NCBI RefSeq assembly: GCF_000005825.2
Contig: NC_013791.2
Coordinates: 1,550,001-1,614,000, forward strand
Direction: 5' to 3'
DNA length: 64,000 bases
Origin: Alkalihalophilus pseudofirmus OF4
Lineage (GTDB): Bacteria > Bacillota > Bacilli > Bacillales > Bacillaceae_D
Part shown: one piece after another, positions 8,114-18,258 of the stretch
How the letters are laid out: the number at the start of each line of letters is the position of its first letter
How positions within the stretch are numbered: position 1 is the first letter of the stretch
Notes under the pieces: generated by a model
Databases searched by the model: none
Told to the model about the DNA's origin: nothing
Seen by the model: only the letters and a program-made list of their open reading frames with translations
Program-made: the position numbers and the translations under genes

Positions 8114-9087
8114 TTATTTGATATATTTGATACATACGTCACAACGGAGCGTTTTCCGTTATCAGAAGTAAATTCATACCGGTCAAACACATGGTCACTC
8201 GCATCTTCATTAAGTGTACGTTCGTAATGATGCTGGACAATAATTTGCCCTGTGTGTGTTCGGTAGGTTAAAAAGTTTACACCCTTAAATGATTTTTGAC
8301 CGTTAGATTGCAGCAGCTGAAGCAATAAGCTGTTATGGCAATCGATTAAATCTTTATGATCTATATGATAATCTTTTAATGTCGCTTCAAATAGGTCAAG
8401 TGATGAAGGATCTAATTCGTTCTGTAAAATAAAATAAGGATCAAATTGCTTTTTGTCGATATAAATTGTTTCCCCTTCTGATGGACGATATTCCTCACCG
8501 TCATGACTCCTGAATATCCCTTCACCTACGTAATAGCCGAGCATATCTTTTTTCTTCCCGCTCCATTTAAATTCAAATGGACAGTCTGCTAAATCAAGTG
8601 TTGTCTCGTGCTCATCAATTAACAAGTACCTTGATCCGCTCTCATAGAAAACATAGGGGATGTGCTCGTGATTCTCATTGGCTGCAGAGTGTAGCAGCCT
8701 GTCGAGATTCTCATTTTTTAAGTAAACTAATAGTTGATTTTCTTCTACCTGCAGCTCTTTTTGTTCTTTGAAAATGGCAGCTAGACGATCGGCTATGACA
8801 TTTGCATGAGAATGATCATATGATTCCGGAAGTTTAGCTAAAGAGAGAGGAGCTAATTTATTCCCTGCAAATTCTACGATTTCATTTTCTTTATAAACAG
8901 GTGTAGAAATAACCTCAGAAACTGTTGGTTCTCCTAGCTTAACGATATACTTTATTTTCAGTTTTCCCCGCCAAGGCTTTTTCGGCTCTGTTATTATTTC
9001 AAGTAATTCACCAATAAAGTGACCGTGCGGGTCGTCTTTTATGAGCAGGAGTTGATTCATATAACGTTTGGCTTGTATTCTATCCAT
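8104..9087 (-). CDS. conserved hypothetical protein, possibly DUF2777
   Basis: This 327-residue soluble protein has no family I can assign with certainty; its N-terminus (KRYMNQLLLIKDDPHGHFIGELLEI) recalls Bacillus DUF2777 proteins. It is rich in charged and aromatic residues, has no signal peptide or membrane segment, and shows no catalytic motif. The ATG at 9087 follows GCGAGG; a TTG at 9108 is less likely. It lies 42 bases downstream of the metallo-hydrolase gene on the same strand, so the two are probably co-transcribed. Confidence 0.65.
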   Translation of the reverse strand: MDRIQAKRYMNQLLLIKDDPHGHFIGELLEIITEPKKPWRGKLKIKYIVKLGEPTVSEVISTPVYKENEIVEFAGNKLAPLSLAKLPESYDHSHANVIADRLAAIFKEQKELQVEENQLLVYLKNENLDRLLHSAANENHEHIPYVFYESGSRYLLIDEHETTLDLADCPFEFKWSGKKKDMLGYYVGEGIFRSHDGEEYRPSEGETIYIDKKQFDPYFILQNELDPSSLDLFEATLKDYHIDHKDLIDCHNSLLLQLLQSNGQKSFKGVNFLTYRTHTGQIIVQHHYERTLNEDASDHVFDRYEFTSDNGKRSVVTYVSNISNKPT

Positions 9088-9129
9088 GGTAAAAACCTCG
9101 CTTTGCAATAAACCTCATCGTATGTGGAA

Positions 9130-10068
9130 TCAGGTTTGCTTTGATAAATAATCGATGATCCCCATTGAACATACTTTCAGGTCTAGGCGAATGTGTTCAT
9201 AAGCTGGGTGGTCACGTTCTACGCCTTTTTTGTCTAAGTCATGTTGAACGGCTTCTAAAATGGATGCAGCTAATTCATTTACACCTAAGCCATCTTTAAC
9301 AGCTTCTTTTCCTTTTTGTACAAAGACGGGGAGCCATTTTTCAATATGTGTATAGACCAGCTCAGGGTGTAAAGCCATGCTGTAATGACCAAAGTAAATC
9401 TGTTCAACATCGAACGTTTGAATTCTCTTCATTGATTGAATCGTCGCTTCTGGGTCAAATTGATTAGGGGATGTAGAAGGAAGAATCAGTTCCACACCGT
9501 CCTTTGATAAAGGCTCATATCTAACACCGAGCGTATCACCCGTAAATATGCCTTTTGTTTTTGATTCATAAATACTAATATGATGAGCTGCATGTCCTGG
9601 GGTATGTAAAAAAGTTAATGTACACGTATCACTTAATGGGAGAGTATCACCATCTTCAACCGTGAGCAGCTTCTCCTCTGCAATAGGAAGAATCGGATCA
9701 AATAATCGGTCAAAATCTTCTTTATACACAGCTTTAGCGCCCATGATTAAGCGAGAAGGATCATGAAGATGTCTTTTTCCTTTTGGATGCACAATCACTT
9801 TCGCATTAGGACAATGTTGAATGAGCAGGCCAGCTCCACCTGCGTGATCAAGGTGAATATGTGTAAGGATAATATATTCAACATCTTCTAGTTTTAAATC
9901 TAGCGCCCTAAATCCATCAATAATATGTTTAACTGATGGGCTTGGACCTGTTTCAATAATAGTCAGCATATCCTCATTAAGTATGTAGCTTCCAGTCCTT
10001 TCTGGCATACTCATATCAAAGCCGTCAATAATTGAAATAGAAGGTGTTAAGGATACTGGTGCATTCAT
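9130..10068 (-). CDS. metallo-beta-lactamase-fold hydrolase
   Basis: This 312-residue MBL-fold enzyme carries the zinc motif THIHLDHAGG near residue 73, then HTPGHAAHH and FTGDT further on, matching glyoxalase II-like hydrolases. It resembles B. subtilis YqjP by length and motif layout, but the substrate is unknown. The C-terminal 80 residues are helical, as in lactonase-type members. It is the first gene of a probable two-gene minus-strand unit and is separated from the xpaC-like gene by a perfect hairpin. Confidence 0.85.
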   Translation of the reverse strand: MNAPVSLTPSISIIDGFDMSMPERTGSYILNEDMLTIIETGPSPSVKHIIDGFRALDLKLEDVEYIILTHIHLDHAGGAGLLIQHCPNAKVIVHPKGKRHLHDPSRLIMGAKAVYKEDFDRLFDPILPIAEEKLLTVEDGDTLPLSDTCTLTFLHTPGHAAHHISIYESKTKGIFTGDTLGVRYEPLSKDGVELILPSTSPNQFDPEATIQSMKRIQTFDVEQIYFGHYSMALHPELVYTHIEKWLPVFVQKGKEAVKDGLGVNELAASILEAVQHDLDKKGVERDHPAYEHIRLDLKVCSMGIIDYLSKQT

Positions 10069-10120
10069 TTCATTTCCCCCTTTTTATTGAAATTAACTAT
10101 TGAATTTAGCTTTACATTAC

Positions 10121-10157
10121 ATATAAGACCCTTACTAGTAGTGTAAGGGTCTTATAT
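10121..10157. repeat. perfect 15-bp palindromic stem
   Basis: ATATAAGACCCTTAC and its exact complement flank a seven-base loop between the xpaC-like gene and the MBL hydrolase gene. No T run follows on the minus strand, so it is not a canonical terminator, although its position just after xpaC suggests one. Confidence 0.75.
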
Positions 10158-10203
10158 CGATTTAACAAGTATTAAAGCAAGGTGATACGAAGGTCTGCTT
10201 GTT

Positions 10204-11115
10204 CTAAGATTTACGATCTTGCTCATAGCGGAGCTTTTGAAGTCTTAGCAGGTGGTTCATATGTTCCCTTCGTTTTTCTTCGAGCTGCTCATAAAAAGTA
10301 ATAAGAGTTAATTCCATTTGTGATAAAGAAACAAAGACATCTTCTTTATGGTCTAGCTGATTTTTCATTGATAGAGACAAAAAGGTATTCAAGAGGTTGG
10401 GAATATCTTCCTTAAGCATTCTTCGTACTGTATGCTTTTCTTCATAATCCAAGAGATCAAAATCTTCCTGTAATTTTTCAACTTGCTTAATAATGCGGGT
10501 TAATCGGTTTTCAATTAACGGGTCTACAGAAAATTTTTTTACTGTATCTAAATATCGAATGGCTTCTTGTCTTATAAGGCTGATATCCTGCTGTTTATTG
10601 AATGCAGGAGCTTTTAACGAATTCACTTCAGCTAATGTTAAAGCAGATGACGTCCCATTTGTATAAGCCTCGTCTAATCGGTGAATCCGATAGAATAACC
10701 CATTAAATAGAGTGGATTCCGCAACTTGTCTGACATGTGCCCGTCCATTTTTTAAATAATGAATACTCGCTTCTCGAATGACACCTACTCCATTTTTAGC
10801 CTTCATATATTTTCGGTAGCATGTGATTGTGATCCGTTTATGAATCGCAGAATTGGTGTATTTAGTATCGTTCATTTTCAAAGTGATCTGCTTGTGAGTC
10901 AATTTGATTTTAATGACAAACTCTTTATGCTTACGTTTAATGACGCGCTGCTTATTTTGACCATCTGCTTTCTCAATCATTCTCTCAATGAGTGATTCAG
11001 CTTCATGAATCAGCTTTTGACTGGCTGCATCTTTTAGCAGATGTTCCTCAACAGGACGTTTATGAGCGGGAGTCAAAAAACGAAAGAAAGGGGATTGCAG
11101 CAATGTACGACTCAA
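10204..11115 (-). CDS. xpaC: XpaC-like protein
   Basis: This 303-residue protein resembles the 5-bromo-4-chloroindolyl phosphate hydrolysis family (XpaC). The matching part is the helical C-terminal half, with SLIRQEAIRYLDTVKKFSVDP and LDYEEKHTVRRMLKEDIPNLL. The usual N-terminal membrane segments seen in some XpaC proteins are missing; the first half is basic and hydrophilic. GGAGGTGA at about 11121-11128 means the GTG at 11124 is part of the ribosome site, and TTG at 11115 is the probable start. It is paired with the TelA-like gene upstream, as xpaC-yaaN are in B. subtilis. Confidence 0.75.
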   Translation of the reverse strand: MSRTLLQSPFFRFLTPAHKRPVEEHLLKDAASQKLIHEAESLIERMIEKADGQNKQRVIKRKHKEFVIKIKLTHKQITLKMNDTKYTNSAIHKRITITCYRKYMKAKNGVGVIREASIHYLKNGRAHVRQVAESTLFNGLFYRIHRLDEAYTNGTSSALTLAEVNSLKAPAFNKQQDISLIRQEAIRYLDTVKKFSVDPLIENRLTRIIKQVEKLQEDFDLLDYEEKHTVRRMLKEDIPNLLNTFLSLSMKNQLDHKEDVFVSLSQMELTLITFYEQLEEKRREHMNHLLRLQKLRYEQDRKS

Positions 11116-11152
11116 TACGATCACCTCCAGATAAAAAATATCTTTTTATTCA

Positions 11153-12178
11153 CTATTTATCTAATAATTTTGTCTGCATCTCTTTATTAAGAGTATCCAT
11201 TTCTTCAATAAATTGTTTGCCGCTCGTAACAATTCGTTCATTGGACTGTTCCGTTAATTCAATCGCTTCAAACACATTGTTATATGCTTTTTTAAACGCT
11301 TCGATCGCAATAGCAGGTTCCTCTAGTGTCTTCAATGTAGCTTCTGTATTCTGTTTTAACATTTCTGCATTAGATAAAAGCATCGATTCAGTTGCTTCAT
11401 TCACGTTACGAACAGCACTAATGACTTTTTGTTGATTATTTAAGGCAAGCTGAATGGAAGCCGTGACGGTAATAATATTTTTTGTCATGGTAATGGCATT
11501 GAAAATAGCTTCTTCAAGCTTATCATTATTTTCAATAATCAAATCGACTGAGGCAAGTGATTGCTGTAATACCATAACGGCTTGGGACATGTTTTTTACT
11601 CGAGAGACCACTTTTAGCTGTCCTTTTTTCAATGCATTTGGATTATCTTTCCACTTCTCAGAAGTCATTTCTTCTTCAAGCATGGCGTGCAGCCTGTTAC
11701 CCGCATCAATTTGTTGATTTAGGTTTGTAATTCGCTGTTTGGCTACATCTTTTAATTGCTGCAGCATTAATGTATCTTCTTGCAGTTTGTCCTTCCCGCT
11801 AAGCAGCCCTTCAATGACTTGTTCGACTTGAGCTTCAACCGTTTGATATTTTCTAGCATATTGTTCGATCGGGCTTCTTCTTAACAGTTTATTCGTCCAC
11901 TTTTTTAGCGGACTGTCTTTTAAGTAATCAGGCTCAAGCTGGCTGACCATTTCTTTTAATTGATGCAGTTGATTAGGCAGCTGATTTGATTGGTCGTTCA
12001 TCATTTCTTTAACAGGACGCTTTAGTGCTTCAAGTGATTCTCCTGCCTCTTTTTGTTCTTCCTCACCTAAAGTATTTAATGAAGCAAGCAGTGAATCGAT
12101 ATCTTCCGATTGTCTATATTTATTAATCAGTTCCACTTCTTTATTTTGTTGTTCCTGTCTATTATCTTGAGTCATCAT
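11153..12178 (-). CDS. TelA-family toxic anion resistance protein (YaaN-like)
   Basis: This 341-residue, almost entirely helical protein matches the TelA/YaaN family (PF05816), with LVVSRVKNMSQAVMVLQQ-like and LEEAIFNAITMTKNIITV helices and a C-terminal coiled coil. TelA proteins have been associated with tellurite resistance and cell-envelope stress; the mechanism is unknown. GGAGGAGA precedes the ATG. It is the first gene of the telA-xpaC operon, divergent from the NRDE gene. Confidence 0.9.
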   Translation of the reverse strand: MMTQDNRQEQQNKEVELINKYRQSEDIDSLLASLNTLGEEEQKEAGESLEALKRPVKEMMNDQSNQLPNQLHQLKEMVSQLEPDYLKDSPLKKWTNKLLRRSPIEQYARKYQTVEAQVEQVIEGLLSGKDKLQEDTLMLQQLKDVAKQRITNLNQQIDAGNRLHAMLEEEMTSEKWKDNPNALKKGQLKVVSRVKNMSQAVMVLQQSLASVDLIIENNDKLEEAIFNAITMTKNIITVTASIQLALNNQQKVISAVRNVNEATESMLLSNAEMLKQNTEATLKTLEEPAIAIEAFKKAYNNVFEAIELTEQSNERIVTSGKQFIEEMDTLNKEMQTKLLDK

Positions 12179-12425
12179 TGATCTCCTCCGTCGTGTGAAA
12201 AATAGAGTTTATTTATAGTACATACGATTATCCGCATCGTTAGGTTTCGGTTGATTATCCTTCTATTATGTATCAAATAATTTTGAAAGACAATGAATGT
12301 GATATGGATTATAATAAGTGCTTTAGGAAGTTAAAGAAATTAAGATTACGGCGCGTTGTCAGTTTCTAGTAGCAATTTGTCTGGTTCAAGATATACTTGA
12401 ACATTTCGAAAGGTGGAATATATTA

Positions 12426-13208
12426 ATGTGTTTAGTAGCGATCTCATATAAGCAAAATAAAGAGTTTCCATTGATAATGCTGGCAAACCGTGATGAATTT
12501 TATGACCGGCCGAGCAAACGCGTTCATTTTTGGGAAGATCATCCTGACATTTATGCAGGGAGAGATGTAGAGCGCGGGGGGACTTGGCTTGGCGTAACAA
12601 AGAGTGGACGATTAGCCTGCGTAACAAATATTAGAGAACCTCTAAATGAAACGGAGGACCATGAATTTATTTCTAGGGGAGAACTAGTAAGGGGATTTCT
12701 ATCATCAACGACACCCGCTAAAGAATATGTTGAAAGCATTCGACAACAAAAAGATGATTTTCAAGGCTTTAATTTGATTGCAGGTACAATTGATGACGTA
12801 TATTACTACTCAAATCGCTTACATGCCGTACAAAAGCTTATTCCAGGAAACTATTATGTAAGCAACAGCACATTAAATGTCACCTGGCCAAAAATAGATA
12901 CATTAAAAACAGCCGTTGAAACTGAAATTATGAATGAAACCGCTTATCCCGCTTTAATAGATAAGGGTCTTCACATTTTGCAATCAACAATGACCTACCC
13001 TGATCATGCGCTGCCTGACACAGGAGTAGGTCTAGAGTTAGAGCGATTACTCTCGCCTGTATTTATACAAAGCGAAACGTACGGGACAAGAGTATCGACC
13101 ATCGTTCTATTTGATAAAGACGGCAAACGCTTTATAGCTGAACAAGGTTATGGGGAGAATGGGGTTCAAGAAGAAAGAATTGAAAAAATTATACACAGAA
13201 ACGCTTGA
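12426..13208 (+). CDS. NRDE/TANGO2-family protein
   Basis: This 260-residue protein starts MCLVAISYKQ and contains ANRDEFYDRP near residue 22, the motif that names the NRDE family, followed by GGTWLGVTKSGRLACVTN. The N-terminal Cys2 and fold suggest an Ntn-hydrolase relation. The eukaryotic member TANGO2 affects lipid or haem handling; the bacterial function is not established. AAAGGTGG precedes the ATG. It is monocistronic, divergent from telA, and ends at a hairpin. Confidence 0.9.
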   Translation: MCLVAISYKQNKEFPLIMLANRDEFYDRPSKRVHFWEDHPDIYAGRDVERGGTWLGVTKSGRLACVTNIREPLNETEDHEFISRGELVRGFLSSTTPAKEYVESIRQQKDDFQGFNLIAGTIDDVYYYSNRLHAVQKLIPGNYYVSNSTLNVTWPKIDTLKTAVETEIMNETAYPALIDKGLHILQSTMTYPDHALPDTGVGLELERLLSPVFIQSETYGTRVSTIVLFDKDGKRFIAEQGYGENGVQEERIEKIIHRNA

Positions 13209-13236
13209 AAACACGTCACGACGTGTTTTCTTTTTT
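13209..13236 (+). terminator. intrinsic terminator after NRDE gene
   Basis: AAAACACGTC and GACGTGTTTT form a stem directly after the stop codon and run into TTTTTT. Confidence 0.85.
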
Positions 13237-13423
13237 GTAGAACGGGAAAAGGATTTTATACTTTTATAGTAAAGTGATAAGTAGTAAAGAACAATTGTAT
13301 ATTTATTCATTGAATGCACTTTATATTCATTATAATCGGAAAAATATTTGAACATTTTTTGAAAAAGAATGAAAAAAACCTTTAAAGTAAGCGTTTTCAT
13401 CAAAAGATCTACCTATTTAAAAT

Positions 13424-13452
13424 TTGCCGAAATGTCAGAAAAATGATATGAT
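13424..13452 (+). promoter_or_regulatory. putative SigA promoter of gltA
   Basis: TTGCCG (13424-13429) and TATGAT (13447-13452) are separated by 17 bases, a good vegetative promoter about 70 bases before the gltA start. No gltC-type LysR gene is adjacent, unlike in B. subtilis. Confidence 0.65.
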
Positions 13453-13524
13453 CCTGTATATTAGCTCGAATGGTTTATGGGGAGAGTTGATTGAATTTAC
13501 TTTTTGGAGAAAGGTTGGGTGCTA

Positions 13525-16500
13525 ATGCAGAACGCTAGATATCCTAAAAAACAAGGCCTATATGATCCTCAATTTGAACGTGATAATTGCGGGATCGGCT
13601 TTTTAGCACATATGAAAGGTCAAAAATCTCATCAAGTTGTAGAAGATGCCCTTCATATTCTCAGAAATTTAGAGCATCGCGGTGGTCAAGGCGATGAGGT
13701 CAATACTGGAGACGGTGCAGGAATATTGCTTCAAATTCCACATCGCTTCTTTCAAAAAGTGTGTTTAGCTGAAGGGATGACTCTTCCTAATGAAGGGTAC
13801 TACGGAGTTGGGATGTTGTTTTTGCCACAAGATGAACAATTACGTGAGCAGTGTGAAAGAAACGTTGAAGAAAAGGTTCAAGAAGAGGGATTAACGTTTC
13901 TAGGCTGGCGTACAGTTCCTGTTGATGACACCATGCTTGGCAATGCGGCAAAAACAGCCATGCCATATATTCGTCAATTATTTATAAAAAGAGAAGAAAA
14001 TTGTACGGATAACCTTCAATTTGAACGTAAACTATATGTAGTTAGAAAGCGCGCTGAAAAAGAACTTGCCAAGCAAATCCCAATTGATCAATCGTTCTAT
14101 TTTGCAAGCCTTTCAAGTCGTACCATCGTTTATAAAGGAATGCTTACAACAGAGCAGGTAAATCAATTTTATTTAGATCTTTGTGATCATGATTTTGAAA
14201 CCGCCATTGCTCTTGTTCATTCTCGTTTCTCAACAAATACATTCCCAAGCTGGGAGCGTGCTCATCCTAACCGTTATATGATTCATAATGGGGAAATCAA
14301 TACTTTAAAGGGTAATGTAAACTGGATGCATGCTAGAGAGGCTATGTTTGAGTCGGATGTATTTGGAGCGGACATTAATAAGATCCGTCCGATTGTCGAC
14401 CAAAGCGGAAGTGATTCTTCCATGTTCGATAATACATTGGAGTTTTTATCGCTATCTGGAAGAAGAATGTCTCATGCTGCGATGATGATGATTCCTGAAC
14501 CATGGCAGAATGATCCCCATATGTCTCCTGAGAAGAAGGCGTTTTATCAATTCCACAGCACATTAATGGAGCCATGGGATGGACCTACTGCGATCTCGTT
14601 TACAGACGGTACGCAGATTGGCGCATGTCTTGATCGTAACGGGCTTCGTCCTGCTCGTTATTATGTAACCAAAGATGATTATGTGTTAATGTCCTCTGAG
14701 GTCGGGGTGTTAGATATTGATCCAGAGAATGTATTGTACAAAGAGCGTCTTCACCCAGGTCAAATGCTCTTAGTCGATACAAAAGAAGGGCGCATTATTC
14801 CTGATGAAGAAATTAAACATGAAATTGCTGCTGAATTCCCATACAGCGATTGGGTGAGTGAAAATTACATCCAACTAGAGGATGTGTTGGAAACTTCTCA
14901 TGTACAAGGTTCGCAATTTTCCAATTTATTAGAGCGTCAGCTTGCTTTTGGCTACACGTATGAAGAATTATCTAAAGTGATTTCTCCTATGGTAACAGAG
15001 GGTGTTGATCCAGTTGGTTCTATGGGATACGATTCGCCTCTCGCTGTATTATCGAAGAAATCACAGCTTTTATATAACTATTTTAAGCAGCTGTTCGCAC
15101 AAGTTACGAATCCAGCTATTGATGCAATCCGTGAAGAAATTGTGACTTCTTATGGTACGACCATAGGTGCAGAGCGTAACTTATTAAATCCAGAGCCAAA
15201 AAGCAGCAGACATATTCATCTGCCGTATCCAATTTTAAATAATGAAGAACTTGCTAAGCTGCGTCATAACAAATTAGAAGGGTTCAAAGCTTGTACGCTG
15301 CCGATATTATTTAAAGCAGATCATGCGCCAAATCGCTTAGAAGAAGCGCTTAATGATTTATTTGCCCAAGCTGACCAAGCAATTGAAGATGGACACACCC
15401 TTCTTATATTAAGTGACCGCAATATGGACACCGAACATGCAGCTATACCAGCATTACTTGCTGTGTCTGGTTTGCATCATCATTTAATCCGTCAAGGAAC
15501 TCGTACAAAGGTGAGTATCTTGCTTGAATCTGGTGAACCACGTGAAGTTCATCATCATGCAGTGTTGCTTGGGTACGGGGCAGAAGCCATCAACCCGTAT
15601 CTTGTATTCGATTCGATTGATGAGCGTATTCAAGAAGGTCTGCTTGAAGGATATTCATATATTGAAGCTGTAAACCGTTATGTCTTGGCAGCAACTAAAG
15701 GGATCATGAAGGTCCTCTCAAAAATGGGGATTTCTACGATCCAAAGTTACCGAGGGGCGCAAATCTTTGAAGCTGTTGGGATTGATTCAAACGTTATTGA
15801 CCGCTATTTCACATGGACAACATCAAGAATTGGCGGGATTACACTTGAAGTGATCGCAAAAGAAGTTTTAATGAGACATGACCGTGCGTATTCCACTCAA
15901 GAAGGCGTCGATCGTACTCTTGATGCGGGTGATGATTTGCAATGGAGAAGAAATGGGGAGCCTCATCAATACAATCCTCATACAATTCATATGCTCCAGC
16001 ATGCATGCCGTAACGGTAACTATGATTTATTTAAAAAGTACTCTGCGGCCATTAATGAGCAGACAAATGAGCAAACAACACTCCGTGGATTGCTTAAACT
16101 TAAAGCTGCGACTCCTATTCCACTTGATGAAGTGGAGCCGGCAGAAGAGATTGTTAAACGTTTCAGAACGGGTGCTATGTCATTTGGATCGATCTCTAAA
16201 GAGGCACATGAAACACTTGCTATCGTGATGAACCGCATTGGTGCAAAAAGTAATACAGGTGAAGGCGGAGAAGATCCGAAGAGATTTACAGAAGATGAAA
16301 ATGGCGATCTGAAAAGAAGTGCTATTAAGCAGGTGGCATCAGGCCGTTTTGGCGTAACGAGCCACTATTTAGTAAATGCTGATGAGATTCAAATCAAAGT
16401 TGCACAAGGAGCGAAACCTGGTGAAGGCGGCCAGCTTCCAGGAAACAAAGTGTACCCTTGGGTGGCAGAAGTACGTGGTTCAACTCCTGGGGTTGGATTA

Positions 16501-18117
16501 ATTTCACCGCCGCCGCATCATGATATTTATTCAATTGAAGATTTGGCTGAGTTAATTCATGATTTGAAAAATGCGAATCCTCAGGCAAAAATCAGCGTTA
16601 AGCTTGTAGCAGGTACTGGTGTTGGTACGATTGCTGCCGGTGTTGCTAAAGGGCGTGCTGATGGTATTGTCATCAGCGGGTATGACGGCGGTACGGGTGC
16701 TGCTGCAAGAACAAGTATTAAACATACGGGTCTTCCTTGGGAGATTGGCTTGGCTGAAACTCATCAAACACTCGTATTAAATAATTTACGTGACCGTGTA
16801 ACGCTTGAGACAGATGGGAAATTAATGACTGGTAAAGACGTCGTCGTTGCAGCACTTCTTGGTGCAGAGGAGTTTGCATTCTCTACGGCTCCGCTTGTTG
16901 TATTAGGCTGTATCGTCATGCGCGTCTGTCACCTTGATACATGTCCAGTCGGAATTGCCACTCAAAATCCTGAACTTAGAAAGAAATACATGGGAGAGCC
17001 GGAACACGTCGTTCACTTTATGAAATTTATTGCAGAAGAAATCCGTGAACTAATGGCAGAGCTTGGAGTTAAGAGGATTGATGAGCTGATCGGCCGTACG
17101 GATTTACTTGAAATGAATGAAGAAGTGGATAACTGGAAAGCAAAACATATCGATCTAACTGGGCTGTTGTTCCAGCCTCGTTCAGGTGATCCATCACGTC
17201 ATTATTGTACGAAAGCTCAAGATCATCAGTTAGAACTTTCTCTTGATGCTCGTGAATTGCTTAAAGCAAGTGAGCCTGCTTTATACGAGGGCAAGCCAGT
17301 ACGCGGGTCTTACCCAATTAAAAATGTGGATCGTGTTGTTGGTACGATTGTTGGTAGTGAGATCAGCAAACGTTACGGAGCTGAAGGCTTGCCGGAAGAT
17401 ACGATTCAATTTGACTTTACTGGTTCAGCGGGTCAAAGTTTTGGAGCTTTTGTACCAAAAGGCATGACCTTGACGCTTGAAGGAGATGCCAATGATTATA
17501 TTGGAAAAGGACTCTCAGGCGGAAAACTTGTTGTGTATCCTCCAAAGGTAGCTTCTTATAAAGCAGAAGAAAATATAATTGTTGGTAATACGGCCTTTTA
17601 CGGAGCGACATCTGGTGAGGCGTTCATTCGTGGAATTGCGGGAGAACGATTTGCTGTACGTAACTCTGGTGTAAATGTAGTCGTTGAAGGTGTAGGTGAC
17701 CATGGACTTGAATATATGACCGGCGGTATGGTCATCAACCTAGGTACAGTTGGTAAAAACTTTGCTGCTGGTATGTCTGGAGGAGTCGCTTTTGTTCTTG
17801 ATGAAGAAGGTACGTTCCCAACAAACTGCAACCTAGAAATGGTCCATCTTGAGACTCTTGCTTCTGTAGAAGATGTGGTACTCGTTAAATCGATGCTTGA
17901 GAAACATCTAGCTTATACAGGCAGTACACAAGCTGAGAAAGTTTTAGCCAATTGGGATCAATATGCGGCAAACTTTGTAAAAGTTATACCAAAAGATTAT
18001 AAACGAATGCTTGAAGCAATAGAGCGGGTGAAGCAAGAAGGATTGTCACACCGCGATGCGATTATGGTTGCATTCGATGAGAACAAACGTGATAAATCAA
18101 GAGTAAGTGGAAAATAA
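13525..18117 (+). CDS. gltA: glutamate synthase, large subunit
   Basis: This protein of about 1,530 residues transfers the amide of glutamine to 2-oxoglutarate. Domains in order: glutamine amidotransferase class II (Cys22 in [10 protein letters not shown] exposed by removal of a 21-residue propeptide), central domain, FMN-binding synthase domain ([26 protein letters not shown]), the 3Fe-4S motif around [19 protein letters not shown], and the C-terminal GXGXG beta-helix. The ATG at 13525 follows AGAAAGG; an upstream TTG at 13504 has no ribosome site. The gene for the small subunit follows after a hairpin. Full length, no break. Confidence 0.98.
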   Translation: MQNARYPKKQGLYDPQFERDNCGIGFLAHMKGQKSHQVVEDALHILRNLEHRGGQGDEVNTGDGAGILLQIPHRFFQKVCLAEGMTLPNEGYYGVGMLFLPQDEQLREQCERNVEEKVQEEGLTFLGWRTVPVDDTMLGNAAKTAMPYIRQLFIKREENCTDNLQFERKLYVVRKRAEKELAKQIPIDQSFYFASLSSRTIVYKGMLTTEQVNQFYLDLCDHDFETAIALVHSRFSTNTFPSWERAHPNRYMIHNGEINTLKGNVNWMHAREAMFESDVFGADINKIRPIVDQSGSDSSMFDNTLEFLSLSGRRMSHAAMMMIPEPWQNDPHMSPEKKAFYQFHSTLMEPWDGPTAISFTDGTQIGACLDRNGLRPARYYVTKDDYVLMSSEVGVLDIDPENVLYKERLHPGQMLLVDTKEGRIIPDEEIKHEIAAEFPYSDWVSENYIQLEDVLETSHVQGSQFSNLLERQLAFGYTYEELSKVISPMVTEGVDPVGSMGYDSPLAVLSKKSQLLYNYFKQLFAQVTNPAIDAIREEIVTSYGTTIGAERNLLNPEPKSSRHIHLPYPILNNEELAKLRHNKLEGFKACTLPILFKADHAPNRLEEALNDLFAQADQAIEDGHTLLILSDRNMDTEHAAIPALLAVSGLHHHLIRQGTRTKVSILLESGEPREVHHHAVLLGYGAEAINPYLVFDSIDERIQEGLLEGYSYIEAVNRYVLAATKGIMKVLSKMGISTIQSYRGAQIFEAVGIDSNVIDRYFTWTTSRIGGITLEVIAKEVLMRHDRAYSTQEGVDRTLDAGDDLQWRRNGEPHQYNPHTIHMLQHACRNGNYDLFKKYSAAINEQTNEQTTLRGLLKLKAATPIPLDEVEPAEEIVKRFRTGAMSFGSISKEAHETLAIVMNRIGAKSNTGEGGEDPKRFTEDENGDLKRSAIKQVASGRFGVTSHYLVNADEIQIKVAQGAKPGEGGQLPGNKVYPWVAEVRGSTPGVGLISPPPHHDIYSIEDLAELIHDLKNANPQAKISVKLVAGTGVGTIAAGVAKGRADGIVISGYDGGTGAAARTSIKHTGLPWEIGLAETHQTLVLNNLRDRVTLETDGKLMTGKDVVVAALLGAEEFAFSTAPLVVLGCIVMRVCHLDTCPVGIATQNPELRKKYMGEPEHVVHFMKFIAEEIRELMAELGVKRIDELIGRTDLLEMNEEVDNWKAKHIDLTGLLFQPRSGDPSRHYCTKAQDHQLELSLDARELLKASEPALYEGKPVRGSYPIKNVDRVVGTIVGSEISKRYGAEGLPEDTIQFDFTGSAGQSFGAFVPKGMTLTLEGDANDYIGKGLSGGKLVVYPPKVASYKAEENIIVGNTAFYGATSGEAFIRGIAGERFAVRNSGVNVVVEGVGDHGLEYMTGGMVINLGTVGKNFAAGMSGGVAFVLDEEGTFPTNCNLEMVHLETLASVEDVVLVKSMLEKHLAYTGSTQAEKVLANWDQYAANFVKVIPKDYKRMLEAIERVKQEGLSHRDAIMVAFDENKRDKSRVSGK

Positions 18118-18135
18118 GCAATTCCAAAATTGAAA

Positions 18136-18187
18136 GGTAGCGAAAGAATAGAGCGTTAGACAACGCTCTATTTCCTCCTATCCTTTC
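18136..18187 (+). terminator. hairpin between gltA and gltB
   Basis: AATAGAGCGTT and AACGCTCTATT form a strong stem followed by a short pyrimidine run, and GAAAGG/CCTTTC extend it outward. It lies inside the glutamate synthase operon, so it may act as a partial terminator or an mRNA-stabilising element setting subunit ratio. Confidence 0.65.
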
Positions 18188-18258
18188 ATTAAACTGAAAT
18201 GTAATAGATGGTGAGATGATTTATAAATAGACATTGAGCGTAGTTTGGAGTGATTTTT

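Noticed and set aside
12346-12627. 93-codon minus-strand frame over the NRDE gene start
   Set aside because: It overlaps a well-supported gene on the other strand and has no ribosome site or family resemblance.
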